Shown piece after piece: positions 11,791 to 20,797 of a stretch of 64,000 nucleotides of DNA. The stretch covers positions 62,001-126,000 of the forward strand of contig NZ_NIXO01000007.1 of assembly GCF_002204795.1 (NCBI RefSeq), given 5' to 3'. How positions within the stretch are numbered: the first letter of the stretch is position 1; each line of letters opens with the position of its first letter. This stretch comes from Pseudomonas sp. K2I15 (GTDB taxonomy: Bacteria > Pseudomonadota > Gammaproteobacteria > Pseudomonadales > Pseudomonadaceae). Position numbers and translations under genes: made by a program. The notes beneath the pieces are model-generated. The model did not search any database, had not been told where the DNA came from, and saw only the letters and a program-made list of their open reading frames with translations.

Positions 11791-12953
11791 GGGGCGTCTC
11801 CGATAATCAGGCTGACGTTGTTGCCGCCGAAGGCAAACGAGTTGCTCATCAGGCAGCGTTTTTCCAGGGTTTCGCCGGGCGACGCCCACTTCAATACGGG
11901 CAGCTCGGGGTCCGCCTGATCATCCCAGACATGCGGCGGCACCATGCCTTCAGCGAGGCTCAACCAGCAGAAAGCCGCTTCCAAGGCACCGGCAGCGCCC
12001 AGGGTATGGCCACTCATGGGTTTGGTCGACGAACACGCCACGCCGTCCGGGAACAGGGCCGCGACCGCCAGGGCTTCCATGGCGTCATTGTGCTGTGTGG
12101 CGGTGCCATGCAGGTTCAGGTAGCCGATCTGCCCGGGCGCCAGTTTCGCGCTGGCCAGGGCCTTGCGCATCGCCTGCAATGCGCCCTTGCCGGTGGGCTC
12201 GGGGGCGGAAATATGGTGGGCGTCGCAACTGGCGCCGCTGCCCAGCAGCGCGACCGGCGCCGGGGTTTTGCTCATCAGGAACAGCACCGCGGCTTCGCCG
12301 ATATTGATCCCGTTGCGGTTCGCCGAGAACGGGTTGCAGCGCTGCGACGACACCGCTTCCAGCGACGAAAACCCATTGAGGGTCAGCTTGCACAGCGTAT
12401 CGACGCCTCCGCAAATCACCGCATCGCACACGCCCAGATCCAACAGGCGCTGGGCACTCATCAGCGCCCGCGCGCTGGAGGTGCAGGCGGTGGAAATCAC
12501 ATAGGCCGGGCCGCTCAGTTGCAGCCAGTCAGCGAGGAAGTTGGCCGGCGCGCCGAGTTCCTGTTGCTGGTAGTCATATTCGCTGGGGAACTGCTTTTCC
12601 CGCAGGTAGTGGGCGATGCCGCGACTGGCTTCGTCGATGCCCGAAGTGCTGGTGCCCAGCACGATACCGATGCGGGACGCGCCGAAGGTCTGGATCGCCT
12701 GCCGGATCTCGTCGTCAATCTGCAACGCCGCTTCCAGCAGCAACTGGTTATTGCGGCTGCGATGGGATTCCAGCCCGGGCGGGATTGCCGTCAGCTCACC
12801 GTGTACGCCAGCCACCGGCAACACTCGTTCTGGCACCCAGCCGCCTTCGGCACGCATGCCGGAGCAGTCGCCGGCAAACAGGCTGCGGCTGACTTCGTGC
12901 TTGTCGCGGCCCAGGGCGCAGATCACGCCGAGGGCATTGAGGTAGGCGGTCAT
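11787..12953 (-). CDS. Beta-ketoacyl-ACP synthase (ApeO-like)
   Basis: The 388-residue ketosynthase carries a complete triad: Cys157 (STACTSS), His282 (LHGTATQ) and His316 (MSGHTLGA). In aryl polyene systems the catalytic ketosynthase (ApeO) pairs with a non-catalytic chain-length factor (ApeC). The candidate partner here is the 240-residue protein at 24463-25185. It is coupled by four-base overlaps to both neighbours. Confidence 0.92.
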   Translation of the reverse strand: MTAYLNALGVICALGRDKHEVSRSLFAGDCSGMRAEGGWVPERVLPVAGVHGELTAIPPGLESHRSRNNQLLLEAALQIDDEIRQAIQTFGASRIGIVLGTSTSGIDEASRGIAHYLREKQFPSEYDYQQQELGAPANFLADWLQLSGPAYVISTACTSSARALMSAQRLLDLGVCDAVICGGVDTLCKLTLNGFSSLEAVSSQRCNPFSANRNGINIGEAAVLFLMSKTPAPVALLGSGASCDAHHISAPEPTGKGALQAMRKALASAKLAPGQIGYLNLHGTATQHNDAMEALAVAALFPDGVACSSTKPMSGHTLGAAGALEAAFCWLSLAEGMVPPHVWDDQADPELPVLKWASPGETLEKRCLMSNSFAFGGNNVSLIIGDAP

Positions 12954-13432
12954 CGGGCGGCCTCAAGCGGCGAGATGCGGTAGGTCAGGTGTTGCCCAAT
13001 CACGTCCACACGAAACACCAGGGAGGAGTGATAGGTAATCTTCCAGCGCGACGCCAGAGTGCGGATCAGGTCCCTTTCCTGGGTGCCGGGGTACAGCGCA
13101 GAGACTTCATCCGACGAGGTCAGGGCAAACAACAGCGCGGCAAACAGCTCCCGCGCCTGGGGATTGGGCGGCAACAAACCGTCGGCCTGCCAGGCACCGT
13201 TGATCAACTTCTGCCGGGCCTGGGGAATGCCCAGCGGGTCCATCATCGACCAGCGGATCCCGCCGCCTTCGCGTTGCATCACCAGCAACCAGTCCTGGCG
13301 CTGGCCGTCCTGTTCGCGCTGCACGTGCAGTTGCAGCGGCAGGCTCAGCAGCGGATTTTTCGACGGCAACGGCGGCTGGCTGGCGCAGGCACTCAGCAGC
13401 AACAGGCAGCCGATCAACAGCATTCGGATCAT
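12950..13432 (-). CDS. DUF3261-type lipoprotein (ApeN-like)
   Basis: The 160-residue protein has a signal peptide ending in a lipobox (LSACAS, Cys16). The rest matches the short DUF3261 lipoprotein family as I recall it (MMDPLGIPQARQKL is typical). It is found with the LolA-like and MMPL genes in polyene and related glycolipid clusters, so it probably helps deliver the product to the outer membrane. Four-base overlaps join it to the neighbours. Confidence 0.8.
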   Translation of the reverse strand: MIRMLLIGCLLLLSACASQPPLPSKNPLLSLPLQLHVQREQDGQRQDWLLVMQREGGGIRWSMMDPLGIPQARQKLINGAWQADGLLPPNPQARELFAALLFALTSSDEVSALYPGTQERDLIRTLASRWKITYHSSLVFRVDVIGQHLTYRISPLEAAR

Positions 13433-14163
13433 GTTTGAGTGCTCGCCAGAGGTTTGCGTGCAACCACGTTGACCAGGGTTTCTTCGCGCTGGCCGGCAGG
13501 TGGCGGCTGGCGCAGGCCCCAGCGCTCAAGCAGGCCGAAGTCGGTAGCGCGGCTCCACCACAGGTACGGGTACGAGACGTTCTGCGGGCCGAATTCAAAG
13601 CCCTGCTCGCGGATCATCTCAAGGTACTCTTCTGCGCTTTTTTGCACATGCATCGGGTGACGGAACAGCCAGCGAATCACCCAGGTGTCGATGTAGGCTT
13701 CGGTGGACTCGGCAAACAGCAAATAGCCGCCCGGCTTGAGCACCCGATAGAACTCTTTCAGGGCGCGGTGTTGTTCCACCAGGTGATGGAAGGTCTGGTG
13801 ACAGAACAATACATCGACACTGGCGTCGGCCACATCGAGGGTGGCGCAATCGCTGCCGATCAACTCGATGGCAAGGTCCTGGCGCGCCGCTTCAGCACGG
13901 CTCAGGTCGAGGCTGTGAGGGTCGGCGTCCAGGCCGATCAGGCGCTCGGGGGCGAACACCTGCTGCAAGTACTGGAACGACTTGCCCTGGCCGCAGCCGG
14001 CGTCCAGCAGCACCGGCGCAACCGGCAGCGGGTCGCTGAACAGGCTGCGCAGGTCGTTGATCGCCACGCGCAGCACATGGTGCTGCCAGGTGTGGCTGCG
14101 CAGGAACCAGAAGCCAAATTTGGTTTCCTCAACGTAGTTCTTACTTAAATACTGGCTGCTCAT
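13429..14163 (-). CDS. Class I SAM-dependent methyltransferase
   Basis: The 244-residue protein has SAM motif I (LLDAGCGQGKS), an acidic loop after strand 2 (IGLDADPHS) and the post-I region FHHLVEQHRALKEFYRVLKPGGYLLFAE. This is the Methyltransf_11/25 fold. The ATG at 14163 overlaps the stop of the MMPL gene (ATGA); a longer in-frame start would run into that gene. In aryl polyene clusters such an enzyme methylates the aromatic head group; that role is inferred here. Confidence 0.88.
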   Translation of the reverse strand: MSSQYLSKNYVEETKFGFWFLRSHTWQHHVLRVAINDLRSLFSDPLPVAPVLLDAGCGQGKSFQYLQQVFAPERLIGLDADPHSLDLSRAEAARQDLAIELIGSDCATLDVADASVDVLFCHQTFHHLVEQHRALKEFYRVLKPGGYLLFAESTEAYIDTWVIRWLFRHPMHVQKSAEEYLEMIREQGFEFGPQNVSYPYLWWSRATDFGLLERWGLRQPPPAGQREETLVNVVARKPLASTQT

Positions 14164-16478
14164 CTTTTCTTCCTTGTCCCGGACGGGGCGGCCCACGGCG
14201 CCAGCATGAAGCTGAACGCCAGCCCCAGGCTCACCGACAGCCCAAAATTACTCACCGCCGGTGTGCTGGAAATAGCCAGCAGGCCGAACGATAGCCAAGT
14301 CGTCACGGCGGCCAACAGTGTGCCCAACAGGCTCACGGCGGCGCCGCCAATTTGTTCACGCATCAGGATCGCGTAGTCGACGCTGATGGCGGTCACCAGC
14401 AGCAGGCCGAACAGGCTGAACAACGTCAGCGGCTGCCCCAGCCAACCAAGACTGGCCAGGCTGCACAGCGCCGCCAACAACGGCAGGGCGACGATGCGCA
14501 AGGCACCGCCGAAGCCGAACGGCAGGATCAGCAACAGCACGATCAACACGCAAGACATCAATTTCAATTCGGCGGCGCTGATCTGCGTGGCGGCAAACAC
14601 CTGGTTCAAGTCGCCCAGGCGGTCCACCAACTGCACGCCGGGCAAATCCAGGGCCTGCACCCGCAGCAAGGCCGGGTTGTTCAAGCCTTGCAGGCTCACC
14701 ATCGCCGCCACGCCGCCGTCGACGTTGCCCAGCCACAGCGTGCGCCACGGCTCAGCCAGTGGGCCTACCAGTGCGGCGTCGATGTCTTCGGTGGGCAGGG
14801 CTTGCAACTGGGTCAGTTCGGCTTGCAGGGCGGTAGCGGGTACGCCGAGGTCCAGCAGCGGCTGCCAGTACTGCGGCAGTTTGTTCAGGGCGTCACGCAG
14901 TTGCTGTTGCTCGGCAGGCGCGCTGACCAACTGGTTGAGCGCCAGGTAACCCTGGAGCTTATCCATGTTCACCAACTGATCCAGACGCTGGCTCAGCGCG
15001 GCTTGACGCTCCAGCAACTGCGGCTGATTGTCCGCCCTCACCAGAAAGAACTGGCTGGTGGGCTGAAACCCGGTAATGCGCGCAACGGCCTGGGCTTCCT
15101 GCAGCAACTGCGGGGGCGCGCCGATCCATTGGCGGATGTCATTTTTGCTGTTCAGGTGCCATAGGCCGCCGCCGCAAAACACCAGCACCAGTACCAGCAA
15201 CACCGGGCTCGGCAGGCGCTTGAGCAGCGACTCGCGCACGCTCAGCAGGAACTCGGCAATGCGCAGCGGCCATTGGGCCGGGCGCAGGTCGACGCCTTTG
15301 AGCAACGCCGGCAGCAGGCACACGGCCGACAGGTAAGCACCCACCAGGCCCGCCGCGGAGAACACCGCGATTTGCGTCAACGCCGGGAACGGCGTCCACG
15401 CCAGGGCCAGGTAGCCGATGCAACTGGTGGCCAGGCTCAGGCTCAAGCCCGGCAAGGTCAGGCGCAAGGCCGGCCAACTGCGCCACGGGCTCATGCTCCA
15501 GCTCTTGGACAGGTAATGCAGCGGGTAATCCACCGCCACGCCGATCAGGCTCGAGCCCAACACCAGCGTGATCACATGCATATGCCCGAACAGCGCCACA
15601 CAGGCCACGGCACCAAACAGCATGCCCACCAGCACCGGCACAAATGCCAGCAATACTCGCCAGCGCCGGAAGGCCAACAGCAACAGCAACAGAATCCCGA
15701 CTGTCGCGCCGCCGCCGACCCATGTGATTTCCCGCGTTGCCTGCTGCTGACCATTGGCCGCGTACAACAGGCCGCTGGCGGCGAGCAATTGCGCGCCTTG
15801 CTGGTCGGCCTGATCGCGGCTGGCCTTGAGTAATTCGGCCACTTGCAGCGGCAGTTTCATGTCGAAGGCATTGCCGGTGGTACGCGCACGCAGCAGCACC
15901 CAGCTTTTGCCGTCGGCATCGGCGATCAGCGCGCCGCTGCCGATATCCAGCTGTACCGAACCGTGCTGCGGCTGGCTGTTCTGGATGCGCCCGGTGAGGC
16001 CCAGCCAATCGTCCTGGCTTGGCACCAGGCTGAAGCCGGTGAAGGGGTCGAACAGCGACTGGACCCGCTGTTGAATAAACGCTTGGGGCTCGTCGATCAA
16101 CTGCTCGCGGTCCTTGGCCGAGAGCATCGCCAGCCGGCCTTGCAGCAACTGCTGACGCAGGGCCGGCAGGTCGGCTTGCAGGTTCCACTGGACCTTTTCA
16201 AACAGGCCGCTGGCCTGCCAGCGCTCGCCCAATTGTTGGGCCACGGCCACCGCTTTTTGCCGGTCGGCATGCCCCACCAGCACCAGCATTTCGCGGTTCA
16301 GTGGTTCCTGCATGCGTTGTTCGGCGCGCAGCTCCAGGGCGTCCGGTGCGGTGCCGGGCACCAGCTCCATCAGGTTCGCCGACAGCGGCGCGCCATGGCG
16401 CCATTGCCAGCCCGCCAGGGCCAACACGGCTACCAGCAGGATCAGGAACAGGCGCGGCAACCAGCGTTCACTCGGCAA
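14160..16478 (-). CDS. MMPL/RND-family exporter (ApeM-like)
   Basis: The 772-residue inner-membrane protein shows the RND half-repeat layout. It has one N-terminal membrane helix (about 8-25), a large periplasmic loop, a bundle of helices (about 250-420), a second loop (about 450-630) and a final helix bundle (about 640-770). It has the COG4258-like look of exporters in polyene clusters. It should move the lipid-linked polyene across or out of the inner membrane to the LolA-like carrier encoded just upstream (11-base overlap). Confidence 0.88.
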   Translation of the reverse strand: MPSERWLPRLFLILLVAVLALAGWQWRHGAPLSANLMELVPGTAPDALELRAEQRMQEPLNREMLVLVGHADRQKAVAVAQQLGERWQASGLFEKVQWNLQADLPALRQQLLQGRLAMLSAKDREQLIDEPQAFIQQRVQSLFDPFTGFSLVPSQDDWLGLTGRIQNSQPQHGSVQLDIGSGALIADADGKSWVLLRARTTGNAFDMKLPLQVAELLKASRDQADQQGAQLLAASGLLYAANGQQQATREITWVGGGATVGILLLLLLAFRRWRVLLAFVPVLVGMLFGAVACVALFGHMHVITLVLGSSLIGVAVDYPLHYLSKSWSMSPWRSWPALRLTLPGLSLSLATSCIGYLALAWTPFPALTQIAVFSAAGLVGAYLSAVCLLPALLKGVDLRPAQWPLRIAEFLLSVRESLLKRLPSPVLLVLVLVFCGGGLWHLNSKNDIRQWIGAPPQLLQEAQAVARITGFQPTSQFFLVRADNQPQLLERQAALSQRLDQLVNMDKLQGYLALNQLVSAPAEQQQLRDALNKLPQYWQPLLDLGVPATALQAELTQLQALPTEDIDAALVGPLAEPWRTLWLGNVDGGVAAMVSLQGLNNPALLRVQALDLPGVQLVDRLGDLNQVFAATQISAAELKLMSCVLIVLLLILPFGFGGALRIVALPLLAALCSLASLGWLGQPLTLFSLFGLLLVTAISVDYAILMREQIGGAAVSLLGTLLAAVTTWLSFGLLAISSTPAVSNFGLSVSLGLAFSFMLAPWAAPSGTRKKR

Positions 16479-17163
16479 AGTCGTGTTGCTCCGCGTCGCT
16501 CAAGGGCTGGCTGCTGGTGCTGTCTTGCATGCGCAGTACGGTGCTGTCGCCCTGGGTTTCCAGCAGTTCGATTTTCTGCACCAGGTCGCCGCCGTCGATA
16601 TTGATCTGGGTGAACACCTGCTTGAGCAGCAGCGAGCGCGGGATCAACGTGAGTTTCCACTGCTGCGCTTCACCTTGCAGTTGCAGCTCGAAGTCACGCT
16701 GCAAACCGCTGCTGTCGCCCTGCAACACCGCGAGGAACAAACGATTCTGCTCGGCGCCGGCGCTCTTGTTCGGCAGCAATTGCCAGCCGTTGGCGTCACG
16801 CCGGGCGATGCCGTTGGCGCTGATGCGGTAGTCCTGCTGCAGCGGGGTTTTAAGCAGCCACAGCAGGCCGTGATCCTTGGCCAGGACAAAGGTGCCCTTG
16901 CTGGTCAGTGGTTGCGGCAGGGCGCGCAGGTGTTTTTCCTGGATGAAGTTGCCGTGGATCACCGACGGCTTTGCAAGCTGATCGCTGAGTTGTTGCAGGT
17001 CGAAGGCGTGGGCCAGCCCTGGAATGCCTAAAAACAGAATGAACGCGATTCCTGTGGGAGCGGGCTTGCTCGCGAAGAGCCTGAGGGTGCCGCGGAGTGT
17101 CAGGTACTCAGTGTTAGCGTTGACGATCTTCGCGAGCAAGCCCGCTCCCACAGGGAATCTCAT
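16468..17163 (-). CDS. LolA-like outer-membrane carrier with a REPIN inside its signal peptide
   Basis: The C-terminal 178 residues look like an LolA-family lipoprotein/lipid carrier (VIHGNFIQEKHL, then GTFVLAKDHGLLWLLKTP). ATG 17163 overlaps the thioesterase stop (ATGA), as throughout the operon. From this start, residues 4-38 are encoded by a REPIN and the hydrophobic signal core comes only at 39-53 (IAFILFLGIPGLAHA). The 105-bp element keeps the frame and has no stop. Removing it leaves an 18-residue signal peptide, MRFIAFILFLGIPGLAHA. The family role is to shuttle a lipidic product through the periplasm. Whether the lengthened signal still works is unknown. Confidence 0.85.
   Translation of the reverse strand: MRFPVGAGLLAKIVNANTEYLTLRGTLRLFASKPAPTGIAFILFLGIPGLAHAFDLQQLSDQLAKPSVIHGNFIQEKHLRALPQPLTSKGTFVLAKDHGLLWLLKTPLQQDYRISANGIARRDANGWQLLPNKSAGAEQNRLFLAVLQGDSSGLQRDFELQLQGEAQQWKLTLIPRSLLLKQVFTQINIDGGDLVQKIELLETQGDSTVLRMQDSTSSQPLSDAEQHDFAE
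17051..17154. repeat. REPIN inside a coding region
   Basis: Arms cctgtgggagcgggcttgct and its inverse agcaagcccgctcccacagg flank a 55-60 bp centre. It is the common 'gagcgggcttgctcgcgaa' type. Unlike the other nine elements, it lies inside a reading frame, between codon 3 and the hydrophobic core of the LolA-like signal peptide. Confidence 0.92.
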
Positions 17164-17585
17164 TTCAAGGCTCTCTCTACGGCGTCTGTGAATATTTTTG
17201 GCGAGGCCAACTGCATCTCGCGGCTGGCGATTTCTACCGCCACTTGCACGGTGCTGGCGCGGGTCAGGCGCTCGCCGGTGGCCTTGTCGCTGATCAGGTA
17301 ATTGACCTTCAAACGGTTCTCCCACTCCACCAGGCTGGCGCGCACATTGATGGTCTGGCCGAAGGTCGCGCCGCGCACATAACGCAGTTGCATGTCGATC
17401 ACCGGCCAGGCGTAGCCCGCTTCCAGCATCGCCGTGTAGTTATGGCCGAGCTTGTCCAGCAAGGCGCAGCGGGCGACTTCCAGGTACTTCACGTAGTGCC
17501 CGTGCCACACCACGTTCATGGTGTCGATATCAAAAAACGGTACGAGGATTTCAGTGTCGCAATGCAACACGCCCTGGCTACGCAT
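17160..17585 (-). CDS. 4HBT hotdog acyl thioesterase (ApeK-like)
   Basis: The 141-residue protein has the YbgC/4HBT signature FFDIDTMNVVWHGHYVKYLE, with the catalytic Asp at its start. It probably hydrolyses acyl-ACP or acyl-CoA intermediates or releases the finished chain. ATG 17585 is chosen because the domain begins right there and the gene overlaps the ammonia-lyase stop by eight bases. Longer in-frame starts lie inside the ammonia-lyase gene. Confidence 0.9.
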   Translation of the reverse strand: MRSQGVLHCDTEILVPFFDIDTMNVVWHGHYVKYLEVARCALLDKLGHNYTAMLEAGYAWPVIDMQLRYVRGATFGQTINVRASLVEWENRLKVNYLISDKATGERLTRASTVQVAVEIASREMQLASPKIFTDAVERALK

Positions 17586-19119
17586 GCAGCCTCCAGTGTT
17601 GCTCGGCGATGCGCTTGAGGCACAGGCGCAGTTCGCCTTCCAGTGCGCGGTCTTCGATGACCGGCGGGAAATCCTTGGCCAACTCGATGTGCATGGAGGC
17701 CAGTGCCGGTGGCAACGGGCGTGCGTCTTCGGCTTGGGCACGCAGCCACACGCCCTGGTTGGCGGCGAGCAAAGTGGCGGCGGCGACTTGTTCGGTCAGT
17801 TCCAGCACGCGAATCGCATCGCGGGCAGCGATGGTGCCCATGCTTACCTTGTCCTGGTTGTGGCACTCGGTGGAGCGCGAGAACACGCTGGCCGGCATGG
17901 TGTTTTTCAGTGCTTCGGCGGTCCAGGCGCTGGTGCCAATCTGCACGGCCTTGAAACCGTGGTTGATCATCGCCCGCTCGGCCGGCGCGCCCGACAAATT
18001 GCTCGGCAGGCCGTGGTTGTAACGCACGTCTACCAGCAGCGCGAGCTGGCGGTCCAGCAGGTCGGCGACGTTGGCCACCAGGGTCTTGAGGCTGTCCATG
18101 GCGAACGCGATGTGGCCGCCGTAGAAGTGGCCGCCGTGCAGTACGCGCTCTTCTTCGGCGTCGATAATCGGGTTGTCGTTGGCGCTGTTGAGTTCGATCT
18201 CGATGAACGAACGCAGCCAGTTCAGGCTGTCGGCCAACACGCCCAAAACGTGGGGCGCGCAGCGCAATGAGTAGCGGTCTTGCAGGCGGTGAAGCGGCGC
18301 AGTGGGTGCGTCAATCGCCAGATCCTTGCGCAGCCAGGCGGCGACTTGCATCTGCCCCGGGTGCGGCTTGGCGGCGAACAGGCGCTCGTCGAAATGCTCC
18401 GGGTTGCCTTGCAGCGCCACCACGTTCAGTGCGGTGATGCGCGTGGCCAGTTGCAGCAGGTAGTCGGCGCGGGCGAAGGCCAGGCACGCGAGGCCGGTCA
18501 TCACGGCGGTGCCGTTCATCAAGGCCAGGGCTTCCTTGGGGCGCAGAACCAGCGGGTCCCAGCCCAGTTCGCGGTGCACGTCGGCGGCCTCGCGACGTTC
18601 GCCACGGAACATCACTTCGCGCTCGCCAGACAGGGTCGCGGCCACGTAAGACAGTGGCGTCAAATCACCGCTGGCGCCCACCGAACCTTCTTCCGGAATC
18701 AGCGGCAGCACGTCGAATTCGAGGAACGCGTGCAGGCGTTCCAGCAACTCCACGCGCACGCCAGACACGCCGTGGCACAGCGACTGTAACCGCGCCGCCA
18801 GCACGGCGCGGGTGGCTTGCGCGTCCAGCAACTTGCCCAGGCCGCAGCCGTGGAAGGTGTAGAGGTGGCGGGGCAGCGCTTCGACGTGCTGCAACGGCAC
18901 CGCCACCACGCACGAGTCGCCGTAGCCGGTGGTCACGCCGTAGATCACGCCTTCTTTGTCCAGCAACGAATCCAGGAACTGCGCGCCCTTGGCGATACGC
19001 TGGCGGTACTGGGCATCGGCTTGCAGTTGAGTCGGCGCCTGACGGTTGGCCAGGGCCAGCACGTCTTCGATGCGCAGGGGTATTTCGCCGAAGGTTACCG
19101 GCTCAAGATGCGTCGTCAT
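17578..19119 (-). CDS. Aromatic amino acid ammonia-lyase (HAL/TAL/PAL family)
   Basis: The 513-residue enzyme has the Ala-Ser-Gly triad that forms the MIO prosthetic group (149-151, GSVGASGDLTPLS), the catalytic Tyr60 in YGVTTGYGDS, and a Tyr in the ERYSLR-like segment (DRYSLRCAPHVLG). Such enzymes remove ammonia from His, Tyr or Phe. The usual selectivity pair (Ser-His in HAL, His-Leu/Gln in TAL, Phe-Leu in PAL) reads Phe89-His90 here. Its place in the polyene operon suggests that it supplies a cinnamate-type starter, but the substrate is unproven. A role in histidine degradation is unlikely because no hut genes are adjacent. Confidence 0.9.
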   Translation of the reverse strand: MTTHLEPVTFGEIPLRIEDVLALANRQAPTQLQADAQYRQRIAKGAQFLDSLLDKEGVIYGVTTGYGDSCVVAVPLQHVEALPRHLYTFHGCGLGKLLDAQATRAVLAARLQSLCHGVSGVRVELLERLHAFLEFDVLPLIPEEGSVGASGDLTPLSYVAATLSGEREVMFRGERREAADVHRELGWDPLVLRPKEALALMNGTAVMTGLACLAFARADYLLQLATRITALNVVALQGNPEHFDERLFAAKPHPGQMQVAAWLRKDLAIDAPTAPLHRLQDRYSLRCAPHVLGVLADSLNWLRSFIEIELNSANDNPIIDAEEERVLHGGHFYGGHIAFAMDSLKTLVANVADLLDRQLALLVDVRYNHGLPSNLSGAPAERAMINHGFKAVQIGTSAWTAEALKNTMPASVFSRSTECHNQDKVSMGTIAARDAIRVLELTEQVAAATLLAANQGVWLRAQAEDARPLPPALASMHIELAKDFPPVIEDRALEGELRLCLKRIAEQHWRLHA

Positions 19120-20038
19120 CGGTCTTCCAGAAAGGGTAAAAGTTGAACCATTGTTGGGGCGCTTCCAGGCAGAACTGGCCCAGGCGCTCGGCGTAGTGGG
19201 CGGTCCATTGTGCGATCACCTGCTGGCGGTCGCTGCGTTTCCATTCGATCAGTTGGGCAAACGGCTCGATGATCAGGCGATAACGGCCCTGATGCTTCAA
19301 GCACATCAGCAAGTTGACCGGGCATTTCAGCAGGCCGGCCAGCAGCCACGGGCCTTGGGGGAAGGCGGCGTCATGGCCGAGAAAATCCACCCGCACCGTG
19401 CGCCCGCCATGCAGTGGCACACGGTCGCCGGCAATCGCCAGCCACTCGCCGTCGTCCAGGCGCTGGCTGAGCATCATCATCACCGCTGGGTCCAGTTCGC
19501 TGACCTGGATCAGGCGCAAATTGGTTGCCCCGGCTTCGCCCAATATCCGGTTGAAACGTTCGGCGTGCTTGGTGTGCACCAGCACATTCATCGTGACCTT
19601 TTCGCCCAGCTCGGCGAGGGCGCGGCACACCTCAAGATTGCCCAGGTGTGCGCCCACCAGCATCTGCCCGCGCTCGCTGCGTAGCTGGCCGCGCAGTTGT
19701 GCCGGGTCGATGATTTCGATCTGTTCCAGGCGCAGCTTGCCGTTCCACACGTCGAGCTTGTCCAGCAGGGCGTCGGCAAACGCCATGAACTGCCCGAAGA
19801 CCCTTCTGTGGGTGGGGCGCAGGTCGTCGCGTTGGCTCCAGTCGGCCAGGCGCTGTTGGTACTGCCAGGCGCTTTGGCGGGCCGTGCGGCCGAACAGGAA
19901 GAAGTACAGAACGATGCCGTACAGCAGCGGGCTCAACAGCCTGCGCCCGAGAACCTTGGCGGCGAATGCGGTGAATTTCATCAGCCAGAAACTGCCGCGT
20001 TCTTCGCGGTCGGCCCAGTGCTTGGTGTCCTGGGTCAT
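19103..20038 (-). CDS. LpxL/HtrB-like acyltransferase
   Basis: The 311-residue protein of the lysophospholipid acyltransferase superfamily has a short N-terminal hydrophobic region and the catalytic HX4E motif (GAHLGNLE, about residue 140). It ends in QQWFNFYPFW, typical of the LpxL-like group. In polyene clusters this domain often forms one protein with a GT2 domain; here the two are separate genes overlapping by four bases (ATG 20038). It probably acylates the glycosylated or lipid-linked product at the inner membrane. Confidence 0.88.
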   Translation of the reverse strand: MTQDTKHWADREERGSFWLMKFTAFAAKVLGRRLLSPLLYGIVLYFFLFGRTARQSAWQYQQRLADWSQRDDLRPTHRRVFGQFMAFADALLDKLDVWNGKLRLEQIEIIDPAQLRGQLRSERGQMLVGAHLGNLEVCRALAELGEKVTMNVLVHTKHAERFNRILGEAGATNLRLIQVSELDPAVMMMLSQRLDDGEWLAIAGDRVPLHGGRTVRVDFLGHDAAFPQGPWLLAGLLKCPVNLLMCLKHQGRYRLIIEPFAQLIEWKRSDRQQVIAQWTAHYAERLGQFCLEAPQQWFNFYPFWKTDDDAS

Positions 20039-20769
20039 GCTTTCCACCGGTGCCAGAGGATCATCGGGGCGCGTACCAACATGCCGAAGAACAGCCGGGT
20101 GTGCATCGAGGAAATCAGCGCGTTGTCGTGCACCAGGCGAAAGTGCGACAAGCCGTCGGCGGGGTAATGCACCTTGGTCGGCAGCCAGCGCATTGGTTGG
20201 TTGCGCCATGCCAGGCGCACCAGGATGTCGGAGTCAAAATCCATGCGCTTGCCGATATTGGCCGAGTCCATCAAGGCCAGGGTCGGTGGCAATGGGTACA
20301 CGCGAAAGCCGCACATCGAATCGCGGATTTGCAGCGACAACGTGTTGATCCACACCCACACGTGGGTCAGGTAGCGCGCGTAAAGGCGGCCTTTGGGCAC
20401 GCTGTCGTCGTATTCCGGGTAGCCGCAGATCACCGCGTTTGGGTGGGTGCGTGAGGCGTCGAGGAAAGTACCGACTTCCCGCAGGTCGTGCTGGCCGTCG
20501 GCGTCCACTTGCAGGGCATGGGTGAAGCCCAGGCGTGCGGCTTCGCGAAAGCCGGCCATGACGGCGGCGCCCTTGCCCTGGTTGGTGGGCAAGGTCAGCA
20601 GGGATACGTTGTCGAGGGTTGCCAGTTGCGCCAGGACGGCGGCGCAGGCGGGGCTGCTGCCGTCGTCTACCAGCAGGCACGGGAGGCCGCTGTCCAGCAC
20701 GGTGCGGACCACGGCAGGCACGGCGGCTTCGTGGTTGTAGACCGGGATCAGGGCGCAGGGGTTATGCAT
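20035..20769 (-). CDS. Family 2 glycosyltransferase
   Basis: The 244-residue GT2 enzyme has the nucleotide-binding start ALIPVYNHEAAVPAVV, a DDGSS motif and the metal-binding DADGQHD. It is similar in shape to dolichyl-phosphate-mannose synthase-like transferases. ATG 20769 has GGAG eight bases upstream. The longer in-frame extension runs into the REPIN and is rejected. It is the first gene after the only sizeable gap in the operon (185 bp, mostly REPIN). It overlaps the following acyltransferase by four bases. Confidence 0.9.
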   Translation of the reverse strand: MHNPCALIPVYNHEAAVPAVVRTVLDSGLPCLLVDDGSSPACAAVLAQLATLDNVSLLTLPTNQGKGAAVMAGFREAARLGFTHALQVDADGQHDLREVGTFLDASRTHPNAVICGYPEYDDSVPKGRLYARYLTHVWVWINTLSLQIRDSMCGFRVYPLPPTLALMDSANIGKRMDFDSDILVRLAWRNQPMRWLPTKVHYPADGLSHFRLVHDNALISSMHTRLFFGMLVRAPMILWHRWKA

Positions 20770-20797
20770 AACAGGCACTCCGTTGGCAGAAGCGCTT

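Noticed and set aside
17164..17325. Upstream extension of the LolA-like frame (extra 54 codons)
   Set aside because: It lies inside the conserved thioesterase gene, lacks a ribosome site, and the ATGA overlap at 17160-17163 matches the pattern of the whole operon.
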